A DNA stretch of 5,441 bases, from assembly GCA_021846065.1 (NCBI GenBank), contig JAJZCP010000126.1:1-5441 (forward strand), given 5' to 3'. The notes beneath the pieces are model-generated. The model was not told the DNA's origin, ran no database searches, and saw only the letters and a list, made by a program, of their open reading frames with translations. Shown here one piece after another: positions 1 to 5,367 of this stretch; the first letter of the stretch is position 1, and each line of letters opens with the position of its first letter. Position numbers and translations under genes: made by a program. Origin of the DNA: Acidobacteriota bacterium. GTDB lineage: Bacteria; Acidobacteriota; Terriglobia; Terriglobales; Acidobacteriaceae.

Positions 1-282
1 AACTGCCGTAATCGTGAAACCCGGAGATTTTCGCAATTGCCGCAGCGCGAAGCGGAGGTCGCGGATGAGGTTGTCCAGCCACACCCGGAGCCAGACTTCG
101 CGGCTCCGCTGCTCGATGAGCGTGGCGTTGCCAAAGGCGCGGCGCGCGGCGTGGACAGCTTCTTCGCGCGGCATGCCCTGCGCCTCCAGCACTGCGGCCT
201 TTTCCTCAAGATGCTGCTGCAGCTCTTCGGAGAGATCCGCGGACATTTGCTGGCGCCGAGAGATGCGCTGGAAGAGTGGCAT
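1..282 (-). CDS. ADOP-family MacB/FtsX-like ABC transporter permease, N-terminal part (cut by window edge)
   Basis: This is the first 94 codons of a permease that continues beyond the left edge. The protein begins MPLFQRISRRQQMSADL, followed by an amphipathic helical stretch (EELQQHLEEKAAVLEAQGM, about residues 18-36), then the motif AARRAFGN (about 47-54), a WLDNLIRDLRFALRQLRKSPGF segment (about 74-89) and the start of the first membrane segment (FTITAV). This is the prefix domain and first-helix lead-in of the large ADOP permeases that are abundant in Acidobacteriota and related to MacB/FtsX. The start at 282 is favoured by a GGAGG ribosome binding site six bases upstream. It lies 36 bases after the PadR-like gene on the same strand, so the two are probably cotranscribed. 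The family is usually thought to act in efflux or export with an ATPase partner; the substrate cannot be told. Family assignment is firm, substrate unknown. Confidence 0.93.
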   Translation of the reverse strand, partial: MPLFQRISRRQQMSADLSEELQQHLEEKAAVLEAQGMPREEAVHAARRAFGNATLIEQRSREVWLRVWLDNLIRDLRFALRQLRKSPGFTITAV

Positions 283-288
283 GGAGTG

Positions 289-293
289 CCTCC
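289..293 (-). promoter_or_regulatory. Ribosome binding site of the ADOP permease gene
   Basis: On the minus strand this reads GGAGG, six bases before the ATG at 282. It fixes the permease start and shows that the gene has its own ribosome binding site rather than relying on coupling to the upstream PadR gene. Confidence 0.8.
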
Positions 294-318
294 GGACTGC
301 GGAAGGGTTAGGTCCCGA

Positions 319-684
319 TCAGACGTTGGGCGAGAGCACGAGCGAGATGCCTTGCAGCATCTGCTCAAAGCGCTCGCGTTCCTGCTCCAGATGTTTCAGC
401 CCGCGGGCCGTGACGCTGTAGGTGCGTACGCGCCGGTTGGTGGCGGAGATCGTCCACTCCGCCTTCACCAGCCCCGACTTCAACATGCGCTGCAGCGCCG
501 GGTACAGGGAGCCTTCTTCCACCTGGAGCAGGTCGTTGGACCGCTGCTGAATGTGCTGCACCAGGGCGTAGCCATGCATTGGCTGCCAGTGCAGAAGCTG
601 CAGGACCATCAGTTCCAGCGCGCCGGGAAAGAGATCGCGCGGCTCGGAAGAATTTCGAGGGGAGCGGAAGGTCATCATACTCAT
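319..684 (-). CDS. PadR-family transcriptional regulator
   Basis: A 121-residue winged-helix DNA-binding protein. Residues 17-95 form the PadR domain: the helix after DLFPGALELMVLQLL, the PMHGYALVQHI segment (about 35-45), the strongly conserved LQVEEGSLYPALQRML (about 53-68, recognition helix region), and the wing around NRRVRTYSVTARG (about 83-95). A short charged C-terminal helix follows, typical of the small subfamily-2 PadR proteins that dimerise through it. The start at 684 (MSMMTF) was chosen because homology begins just after it and a candidate promoter ends just upstream; the same frame stays open to 801, but that extension contains the promoter. No strong Shine-Dalgarno precedes the start, and M3 or M4 is possible. 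PadR proteins normally repress their own operon and a neighbouring transporter; here the ADOP permease directly downstream is the likely target (inference). The ligand is unknown. Confidence 0.93.
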   Translation of the reverse strand: MSMMTFRSPRNSSEPRDLFPGALELMVLQLLHWQPMHGYALVQHIQQRSNDLLQVEEGSLYPALQRMLKSGLVKAEWTISATNRRVRTYSVTARGLKHLEQERERFEQMLQGISLVLSPNV

Positions 685-690
685 ACTTGT

Positions 691-707
691 CTCTAGGAGG
701 CATAGAG
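691..707. promoter_or_regulatory. Inverted repeat overlapping the padR promoter, possible PadR operator
   Basis: CTCTA (691-695) and TAGAG (703-707) form perfect 5-base arms around a 7-base centre. The right arm overlaps the candidate -10 hexamer and the left arm lies at or just beyond the predicted transcription start, where an autorepressor would bind. PadR operators are typically inverted repeats over the promoter, but arms this short can arise by chance. Confidence 0.3.
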
Positions 708-732
708 TAAACAAGGATGCGGGCAGAGTCAA
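704..732 (-). promoter_or_regulatory. Candidate sigma-70 type promoter of the padR-ADOP unit
   Basis: The minus strand has TTGACT (727-732), a 17-base spacer, then TACTCT (704-709). The -35 matches the consensus in 5 of 6 positions, the -10 in only 3 of 6. Predicted transcription would start around 697, leaving a short leader before the start codon at 684. The same -10 hexamer with the same spacing occurs in the candidate promoter of the repeat-protein gene near 5299. Confidence 0.5.
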
Positions 733-803
733 CCTCCTCATGCGCTGCTCGATGCAACGTGCAGGAGTGCGCTGTCGTCTTATTGCGACGGGAGTATGCA
801 CAG

Positions 804-822
804 CCGGCGCATGCTACGCCGG
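804..822 (-). terminator. Short GC hairpin at the 3' end of the AI-2E/PerM-type gene, weak terminator candidate
   Basis: CCGGCG (804-809) and CGCCGG (817-822) pair perfectly across a 7-base loop that contains the TAG stop codon of the PerM-type gene. There is no run of U downstream in the minus-strand transcript, so it is not a classical intrinsic terminator; it may only protect or pause the RNA end. Confidence 0.25.
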
Positions 823-1887
823 TTGCGGCGGATCGGTGTGCGAGGCATGCCCTCTGGCTTTCCAGATCATGAGCAGAGCCTCTGCGGTGGAGAAGAGGAG
901 TGGTCCGAGCACCAGACCGGCGATGCCGAAGAGCCAGACGCCTCCGAGCAGCGAAAGAAAGACGGTCACGGTATGCTGGCGCAGCTGGTTGCCCACCAGC
1001 GCGGGATAAAGAAAATTATCGAGAGTGCTGATAATCAGGGTTCCTGTGAACAGCAGAATGGTCATCCGGACCCAGTGACCGGTGGCCCCCAGCCATACAG
1101 CGACGGGCAACCAGACCAAGTATGCACCAAAGGAAGGCACCAGACCCACGACGGCGGTCAACAGCCCGAGGATGACGGCCGCATGAATGCCCAGCATTCC
1201 GAACACGGCTCCGGCCACAATCCCCTGAATGATTGCGACCATCAGGCGACCCAGCACGGTGGCGCGAACGGTCTCTCCCAGGCGCCGGATCAGGGACTCG
1301 GTTTCGGCATGGCGCAGGGGCAGAAGCCAGGCCAGAAAGCGTACCCCAAGCTCCTCATCCCGATAGAGAAAAAAGAGCAGGAAGAGCATGATCACAATCT
1401 GGGCGACGGCCGCCAGAGAATTACTCAGGACGCCTACCAGATGAGAGCTGACGAAGCCGGCGAGTCTTTCCGTCGCGTCTCCCAGCGTGACGAACTCGGA
1501 ACCGTGCTCGATGACGGACGCTAACCGCGGAAAGCGGTGAAGGAGGCTATCCAGTGCGTTCCGGGCCCGGCCGTCCTGGAGCATTGTGGCCCCACTGATG
1601 GTCTGGCGCGCCAGATATTGGAGCAGGTACAGCGCGGGGCCGATGATGCTGATGGTGACAAGCAGCAATGCGCTACCCGCAGCGGCAGTTCGACTCCGAA
1701 TTCTGGCGCGCCACCAGAGATAGGGTTTGCGCGTCATGATTGCCAGGACGACGGCGCCGGTCAGCGCCGAGAGGAACGGGTAGAGGATAAGCAGGCATAG
1801 GCCGACAATCGCCAGCGTGAGGAGAAAGGCGGCGATATTCGTCCAGTTCGGTTCCTTTTCCGCTGACGATCCGATTCTTTCGGTCAT
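814..1887 (-). CDS. AI-2E/PerM/TqsA-family membrane transporter
   Basis: A 357-residue polytopic membrane protein, the usual length for this family. Hydrophobic segments lie at about 18-52 (two helices), 70-92, 157-176, 214-235, 236-252, 274-295 and 306-340. Family marks are the FFLYRDEEL end of the middle helix (about 172-180), the amphipathic loop followed by QGIVAGAVFGMLGI (about 221-234), the GLVPSFGAYLVWLPVAVWL segment (about 248-266), the DNFLYPALVGN motif (about 290-300) and the C-terminal LGGVWLFGIAGLVLGPLL (about 314-331). Members are proposed to export small molecules or, in some branches, ions; AI-2 transport is shown for few, so the substrate here is open. I chose the ATG at 1887 because homology begins right after it; the frame is open up to 2043, but that extension is non-hydrophobic and overlaps the ATPase remnant. 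A GAGTGAGAG stretch lies just upstream. If the ATPase frame is repaired, its stop lies 8 bases before this start, suggesting translational coupling. Confidence 0.92.
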   Translation of the reverse strand: MTERIGSSAEKEPNWTNIAAFLLTLAIVGLCLLILYPFLSALTGAVVLAIMTRKPYLWWRARIRSRTAAAGSALLLVTISIIGPALYLLQYLARQTISGATMLQDGRARNALDSLLHRFPRLASVIEHGSEFVTLGDATERLAGFVSSHLVGVLSNSLAAVAQIVIMLFLLFFLYRDEELGVRFLAWLLPLRHAETESLIRRLGETVRATVLGRLMVAIIQGIVAGAVFGMLGIHAAVILGLLTAVVGLVPSFGAYLVWLPVAVWLGATGHWVRMTILLFTGTLIISTLDNFLYPALVGNQLRQHTVTVFLSLLGGVWLFGIAGLVLGPLLFSTAEALLMIWKARGHASHTDPPQPA

Positions 1888-1895
1888 TGTCGCTC

Positions 1896-2269
1896 TCACT
1901 CTGCCACCGGCGCCGGCGCGGAGGAGCGGGATGCGGCGGTGCGGCGGTGCGGCGGCGAAGCCATTTGACCCCTTCCATGACCCAGAGCGCGCTGCTGGCC
2001 ACGAGCAGGGACTGGCACCACTGCTCCCGGCCCAAAGGGACAACGCTCAGCGCATCTTGTGAAACGGGAAGAGTAGGGATGAAGAGCTGCAGAACAAACA
2101 CGCTGACAAGCGTAGCCCACAGCCACCGGTTGCGAAAGAGCCCCACAAACGCGCTCTGCCAGGGGGAGCGAGCATTGAGCGTATTCATCAGTTGAAACAG
2201 CACCAGTGTGGTGAATGCAAGCGTCTGGCGCGTTTTGAGCGGGCTGGGTGAGTTCTGGCCGAAGAAGAG
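1896..2269 (-). pseudogene. Frame-shifted C-terminal part of the P2A cation ATPase (membrane segments 7-10)
   Basis: In the frame next to the ATPase ORF the translation resumes as [19 protein letters not shown], then [17 protein letters not shown] (segment 8 region), FRNRWLWATLVSVFVLQLF (segment 9) and WCQSLLVASSALWVMEGVKWL (segment 10). This is the canonical C-terminal cation-ATPase domain in the correct order, so it belongs to the gene upstream and is not separate. The first residues (2267-2269) follow the last good upstream codon (2272-2274) with only two bases between, so one base is missing, most simply from a C run (CCC reduced to CC on the coding strand). After KWLRRR the frame runs on to a stop at 1673, inside the next gene; the boundary at 1896 assumes a second frame change in the octamer repeat at 1933-1956, giving a tail ending APAPVAE. 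Confidence 0.8.
1933..1956. repeat. Octanucleotide tandem repeat, three copies, at the ATPase/PerM-type gene junction
   Basis: The plus strand shows GCGGCGGT (1933-1940), GCGGCGGT (1941-1948) and GCGGCGGC (1949-1956). Because 8 is not a multiple of 3, each copy gained or lost changes the reading frame of the ATPase C-terminal tail. With two copies the tail would end at the TGA at 1896-1898, eight bases before the next gene; with three, as here, it runs on to 1673; with four it would enter the frame of the PerM-type gene. Confidence 0.85.
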
Positions 2270-4731
2270 GCCAGGGTGCCCGCAGCCATGACGATGGCCA
2301 CAACAGCGATATCAACCATCATGGCCGAATCCACCACTCGAGCTCCGAGGGGGAGCGGACCGCGGTGCATCAGATCGGACGCGGCCGGATCGACGCCGAG
2401 AGCCAGAGCGGGCGCTCCGTCCGTTACCAGATTGATCCAGAGAACCTGGACAGCGAGCAGAGGGAGCACTAATTCTCTGCTCTTCCCCCGGAGCAGGACG
2501 CCGGAGAGAACGACTCCAAAGAAGAGTGTCAGGATCTCGCCGAAATTGGTCGCCAGGAGGTAGCGAAGAAATTTACGAATGTTCTCGAAGATGGCCCGGC
2601 CCTCTTCGATAGCGGCCACGATCGTGGCGAAGTTGTCGTCGGTAAGCACCAGATCGGCAGATTCTTTCGCCACGTCTGTGCCGGTGATGCCCATAGCCAC
2701 GCCGATGTCTGCGGCTTTGAGCGCGGGGGCGTCGTTGACGCCATCGCCCGTCATGGCGACAATTTCGCCGTTGTGCTGCAGTGCGCGGACGATGCGGAGC
2801 TTGTGCCTGGGTTCGACCCGGGCAAAGATGGAAACGCGCCGCAGGGCTGCGGCAAGCTCTTCATCGCTCATGGCTTCCAGCTCGGGCCCAGTGAGCACGA
2901 CCGCTGAAGCACCGATGTCCAGATCACGCGCGATGGCGCGGGCGGTAGCGGCATGATCCCCGGTGATGAGCAGAGGACGAATCCCCGCAGCCTTCGCTTT
3001 TGCGACCGAGGCCCGGGCCTCCGGGCGGGGTGGATCGGTCATGCCCACAAGCCCGAGGAAGATCAGATTGCTCTCTAATGAGTCTTCCTGGCCCTCCCAG
3101 CGCCCCACATCTGCAGGCAGGGAACGCGCTGCGATGCCCAGCGTCCGCAGCGACTGGCCTGCCATCGCGTCGATCGCGCTGTCGATCTGTGCCCGGCGTT
3201 CGTCGGTGAGGGGACGGCTGCTGCCCTGATACATCTCGCCTGTGCAACGGCGAAGGATGACATCGGGCGCTCCCTTCGTCACCATCAGGGCGGGCCCGGG
3301 GGCCACCGTGAGGCAGTCGCCGGCACAGCGGTGGAGCGTGCTCATGCGTTTTCGCTCCGAAGAAAATTGGATCTCGCCATCGCGCGGCCAGCGGGTGTCG
3401 AGTGTAGCAAGATCGATGTCCAGGGTTGCCGCCGCCGCCAGCAGGGCTCCTTCGGTAGGGTCGCCCTGGACGGTCCAGCTCCCGTCCTTCTGCATCAGAC
3501 CGGCATTGTTGTCCAGCGCGGCTGCGAGCAGCGTTTCCCGAACCTCCTGACGAAGCATCGGGCTGATCGCGTCGCCCGGGGGCCCGGTCCAGACGGCATC
3601 AGGGCGGTAGCCACTGGCAGAACTCAGAGCGCGGCCGGACGCAGTGACCGCCAGGGTTACTGTCATGGCATTCATCGTGAGCGTACCGGTCTTGTCGGAG
3701 GCGATGACGGTAACTTCGCCGAGTGTTTCCACGGCTGCCAGATGGCGAATGATGGCACCTCGTTTAGCCATCCGCTGCACACCGAGAGCGAGCACTACGG
3801 TGGTGACGGCAGCGAGACCTTCTGGAGCTGCGGCGACAGCCAGGGCGACGGCGAACAGAAGAATACGCATCAGCATCTCGCCATCGCGCGGGCCGTAGAG
3901 CAGGATCAGCGTGAGGATGACGACCCCGGCAACCCCCAGAACCGCTACCCCCAGGCGCTTGCCAAGAAGGTTCAATTCTTTCTTCAGGGGCGTGTCGCGT
4001 TCTTCTGTCTCCTGCAGCAGGGAGGCAATGCGTCCGAACTCTGTGTGGGCTCCGGTAGCTGTAACGATCGCGCGCGCGTGGCCTGAGACGACGACAGTCC
4101 CGGAGTAGACCATGTTGCGCCGATCTGCCGGGGCTGCCTGTTCGAGGACTGGCCCCAGGCTTTTAACAACGGGAAGGCTCTCTCCGGTAAGTGCAGACTC
4201 CTGCGTTTGAAAGGCTGCAAGCTCCAGCAGTCGTGCGTCCGCAGCGATGCGGTCCCCTTCCTGCAGCACCAGGACATCTCCCGGCACCAGCACTGAGGCG
4301 TCTATGCGCTGCAATTGCCCGTCCCGGATCACTGACGCCTCTGCCGGAGTCATTCGTCGCAACGCGGCCAGGGCGCGGCCGGCCTTCTCCTCCTGGAGAA
4401 AGCCGAAGCCTGCATTCAGCAGAAGGATGGCGGCAATTGCCAGGGATTCATAAGGGAGTCCCGGCGCATGCTCCAACCACCAGATCAGCAGCGATACTGC
4501 CGTGGCAGCGAGCAGCAAGTAGACCTGTGCATCTTGAAACTGTCTGAGAAAGCGCCGCCACGGCGGAGTTTGAGGTGCGCGATGCTGCGCGTTCCCGCCA
4601 TACTGCGCGAGACGATGGCGCGCATCGGCTGCGGTCAGCCCCCGGTGAGGATCCCCCCCCAGACTGGCGATTGCCTCGCCCGCGGTCCGTGCGTGCGGGG
4701 CCGGATGAGCGTCGGACGGACCTCCTCGCAT
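2188..4731 (-). CDS. P2A-type cation-transporting ATPase (Ca2+-ATPase-like), C-terminally truncated by a frameshift
   Basis: An inner-membrane P-type ATPase, 847 residues in the open frame. It has an N-terminal cation-ATPase domain (about 12-85), segments M1-M2 (68-112), the actuator TGES (182-185), M3-M4 with PEGL (303-306), the phosphorylation motif DKTGTLT (D346), the nucleotide-binding KGAPD (486-490), TGD (590-592), the hinge TGDGVNDAP (661-669), M5 with NFGE (N729, E732) and M6 with NLVTDG (N767, D771). E304, N729, E732, N767 and D771 match the Ca2+ ligands of SERCA, so Ca2+ is the best guess; Mn2+ or another cation is possible. The final 27 residues, SSSARTHP to CCFN, are non-homologous and hydrophilic: the frame breaks after L820/A821 in M7 and M8-M10 lie in the next frame. 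Repaired, the protein would be about 930-942 residues, normal for bacterial P2A pumps. As written it should be inactive unless the shift is a sequencing error or is bypassed. The start is fixed by a strong ribosome binding site. Confidence 0.93.
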   Translation of the reverse strand: MRGGPSDAHPAPHARTAGEAIASLGGDPHRGLTAADARHRLAQYGGNAQHRAPQTPPWRRFLRQFQDAQVYLLLAATAVSLLIWWLEHAPGLPYESLAIAAILLLNAGFGFLQEEKAGRALAALRRMTPAEASVIRDGQLQRIDASVLVPGDVLVLQEGDRIAADARLLELAAFQTQESALTGESLPVVKSLGPVLEQAAPADRRNMVYSGTVVVSGHARAIVTATGAHTEFGRIASLLQETEERDTPLKKELNLLGKRLGVAVLGVAGVVILTLILLYGPRDGEMLMRILLFAVALAVAAAPEGLAAVTTVVLALGVQRMAKRGAIIRHLAAVETLGEVTVIASDKTGTLTMNAMTVTLAVTASGRALSSASGYRPDAVWTGPPGDAISPMLRQEVRETLLAAALDNNAGLMQKDGSWTVQGDPTEGALLAAAATLDIDLATLDTRWPRDGEIQFSSERKRMSTLHRCAGDCLTVAPGPALMVTKGAPDVILRRCTGEMYQGSSRPLTDERRAQIDSAIDAMAGQSLRTLGIAARSLPADVGRWEGQEDSLESNLIFLGLVGMTDPPRPEARASVAKAKAAGIRPLLITGDHAATARAIARDLDIGASAVVLTGPELEAMSDEELAAALRRVSIFARVEPRHKLRIVRALQHNGEIVAMTGDGVNDAPALKAADIGVAMGITGTDVAKESADLVLTDDNFATIVAAIEEGRAIFENIRKFLRYLLATNFGEILTLFFGVVLSGVLLRGKSRELVLPLLAVQVLWINLVTDGAPALALGVDPAASDLMHRGPLPLGARVVDSAMMVDIAVVAIVMAAGTLASSSARTHPARSKRARRLHSPHWCCFN
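4653..4660. repeat. Homopolymer of eight C (eight G in the coding strand) in the ATPase N-terminus
   Basis: The run spans codons 24-27 (L-G-G-D) of the ATPase. The frame is correct on both sides (EAIASLGGD before, [18 protein letters not shown] after), so the length here leaves the gene on. A change of one base would stop translation early, so it is a possible slippage site and a place prone to sequencing error. Confidence 0.9.
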
Positions 4732-4737
4732 AGGGAC

Positions 4738-4743
4738 ACCTCC
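4738..4743 (-). promoter_or_regulatory. Ribosome binding site of the ATPase gene
   Basis: The minus strand reads GGAGGT, six bases before the ATG at 4731. This near-perfect Shine-Dalgarno supports the chosen ATPase start and shows the gene is meant to be translated efficiently. Confidence 0.85.
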
Positions 4744-4761
4744 GCTGCCACCGTTCGTTAA

Positions 4762-4775
4762 GGTTACCCCTAACC
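4762..4775. promoter_or_regulatory. Inverted repeat upstream of the ATPase, possible operator
   Basis: GGTTA (4762-4766) and TAACC (4771-4775) are perfect 5-base arms around CCCC, followed by AGGTT so that AACC-A-GGTT (4772-4780) forms a second overlapping symmetry. It sits 31 bases upstream of the ATPase start, in the 81-base gap after the repeat-protein gene. It has no U run, so it looks more like a protein-binding site than a terminator. I found no convincing promoter hexamers in this gap. Confidence 0.3.
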
Positions 4776-4812
4776 AGGTTCAGAAGTGTCCAGTACGGTC
4801 GGAAGCGAGGCC

Positions 4813-5151
4813 TTACTGCGGGTTGGTGCTGTTCTCGACCTTGCGCGCGCCCTGGTCGGTCTTATGCGCACCGGCGTGGACGCCCCTCTTTACGCCGTGC
4901 TTGGTGTTGTGCCAGCCTTTTTCGGTGCCGTGTTTGGTGGCGTTCCAGCCCTTTTCGGTGCCGTGTTTCGTGGCGTTCCAGCCTTTCTCCGTGCCGTGCT
5001 TCACGCCGTTCCCGGCATTTTCAGCGGCGCCCTGCGTGTCGTGCCCGGCGTTCCGCATATCCTGCCCGGCAGTGTTCTGCGCGCAAGCAAGCGGCAGCCC
5101 GAAGGCCAGGACTGAGCCAAGAAAGATTCCGGCCAATACATGATTTCTCAT
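4813..5151 (-). CDS. Exported 11-residue-repeat protein, LEA group 3-like
   Basis: A 112-residue protein with a clear signal peptide: MRN, a hydrophobic core (about 4-22) and an A-C-A cleavage motif before Q25. The cysteine lacks a proper lipobox (PLAC), so signal peptidase I is more likely than lipidation, giving a periplasmic or secreted protein. The mature part has an 11-residue period: VKHGTEKGWNA (50-60), TKHGTEKGWNA (61-71), TKHGTEKGWHN (72-82), TKHGVKRGVHA (83-93), with weaker repeats before (28-49) and after (94-104). Small, charged residues with an 11-residue period and no cysteine or hydrophobic core resemble late-embryogenesis-abundant group 3 proteins, which protect against drying or stress; the glycine, histidine and tryptophan content is unusual for that group, so function is unknown. 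The start at 5151 was chosen for the signal peptide and a GGGGAG ribosome binding site (5160-5165); the frame is open to 5319. It may be cotranscribed with the ATPase 81 bases downstream. Confidence 0.82.
   Translation of the reverse strand: MRNHVLAGIFLGSVLAFGLPLACAQNTAGQDMRNAGHDTQGAAENAGNGVKHGTEKGWNATKHGTEKGWNATKHGTEKGWHNTKHGVKRGVHAGAHKTDQGARKVENSTNPQ
4861..5025. repeat. 33-bp tandem repeat within the exported repeat-protein gene
   Basis: The hexamer GCCGTG recurs at 4894, 4927, 4960 and 4993, exactly 33 bases apart, with a more diverged unit before 4894. Units 4927-4959 and 4960-4992 differ at four positions and units 4894-4926 and 4927-4959 at five. The two central units encode the same 11 residues despite their base changes, so the repeat is kept at protein level rather than being a recent DNA duplication. 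Confidence 0.9.
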
Positions 5152-5159
5152 CGTTAAGT

Positions 5160-5165
5160 CTCCCC
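5160..5165 (-). promoter_or_regulatory. Ribosome binding site of the repeat-protein gene
   Basis: The minus strand reads GGGGAG, eight bases before the ATG at 5151. It decides the start over several in-frame upstream codons. A near copy of the surrounding sequence (CGGGGGAGAC) lies about 40 bases further upstream at 5200-5209 but is not followed by a plausible start. Confidence 0.65.
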
Positions 5166-5243
5166 GACGAAAAAGGATTCGAGATTTCAGCACCGGGTTG
5201 TCTCCCCCGTTGGGCCCAGAACTGAGCAGGCAGCTCCGGAAGT

Positions 5244-5257
5244 TGAGGGTACCCTCA
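5244..5257. promoter_or_regulatory. Perfect 14-bp palindrome in the leader of the repeat-protein gene
   Basis: TGAGGGTACCCTCA is its own reverse complement with no central spacer. It lies 93 bases upstream of the repeat-protein start and about 42 bases downstream of its candidate promoter. A gap-free palindrome of this length suits a dimeric DNA-binding protein. No known operator was recognised. Confidence 0.5.
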
Positions 5258-5279
5258 CTTTTCAATCGTTCACAATCTT

Positions 5280-5308
5280 TTGACAACGGCGCAAAGGCAG
5301 AGTAAGGT
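5280..5308 (+). promoter_or_regulatory. Candidate plus-strand promoter for the divergent ORF
   Basis: TTGACA (5280-5285) is a perfect -35 hexamer, followed by a 17-base spacer and TAAGGT (5303-5308), which matches the -10 consensus at three positions. It would give a leader of about 50 bases before the ATG at 5368. It overlaps the minus-strand promoter candidate at 5299-5327, so the two could interfere with each other. Confidence 0.4.
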
Positions 5309-5327
5309 TTGTGCGACACAAAAGCAA
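5299..5327 (-). promoter_or_regulatory. Candidate minus-strand promoter of the repeat-protein (and ATPase) unit
   Basis: The minus strand shows TTGCTT (5322-5327), a 17-base spacer and TACTCT (5299-5304). The -10 and the spacing are identical to the padR promoter candidate. Transcription from here would give a long leader of about 140 bases that includes the 14-bp palindrome. Confidence 0.35.
5308..5322. promoter_or_regulatory. Inverted repeat TTTGTG-N3-CACAAA between divergent genes, possible operator
   Basis: Perfect 6-base arms (5308-5313 and 5317-5322) flank CGA. The site lies in the spacer of the minus-strand promoter candidate and touches the -10 of the plus-strand one, the position expected for a regulator acting on both divergent genes. 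The regulator is not identifiable. Confidence 0.45.
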
Positions 5328-5367
5328 TCGATTACACCATATCAAGAGTTTTGGAGAGATTACCCAC

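Noticed and set aside
37..696. Long plus-strand ORF of 219 codons opposite the padR and permease genes
   Set aside because: It is antisense to two well-recognised genes, has no family resemblance, and its composition is explained by GC-rich codon bias on the other strand.
685..801. N-terminal extension of the PadR protein
   Set aside because: The extra 39 residues cover the candidate promoter and lack homology; family members start close to the DLFPGALEL segment.
796..1524. Plus-strand ORF of 242 codons opposite the PerM-type gene
   Set aside because: The translation is hydrophilic and low in structure, the mirror image of a membrane protein gene; the minus-strand frame has clear family motifs.
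1673..1895. Extension of the ATPase C-terminal frame into the PerM-type gene
   Set aside because: The residues after KWLRRR are proline- and arginine-rich and then antistructured, overlapping a better-supported gene by more than 200 bases; a frame change in the octamer repeat explains it better.
1888..2043. N-terminal extension of the PerM-type protein to an upstream start
   Set aside because: The extra 52 residues have no family match and derive from reading the ATPase tail out of frame; the ATG at 1887 fits family length.
2261..2275. Programmed -1 frameshift signal at the ATPase break
   Set aside because: No convincing slippery heptamer or downstream stem was seen, and a missing base in a C run is simpler.
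3331..4086. Plus-strand ORF of 251 codons opposite the ATPase
   Set aside because: It lies wholly antisense to the catalytic domain of the ATPase and shows no recognisable domain.
4762..4780. Intrinsic terminator between the repeat-protein gene and the ATPase
   Set aside because: The stem is only five base pairs and no U run follows on the minus-strand transcript.
4861..5025. CRISPR-like or mobile repeat array
   Set aside because: The 33-bp units are directly contiguous without spacers, lie in frame within a coding gene and encode an 11-residue protein repeat.
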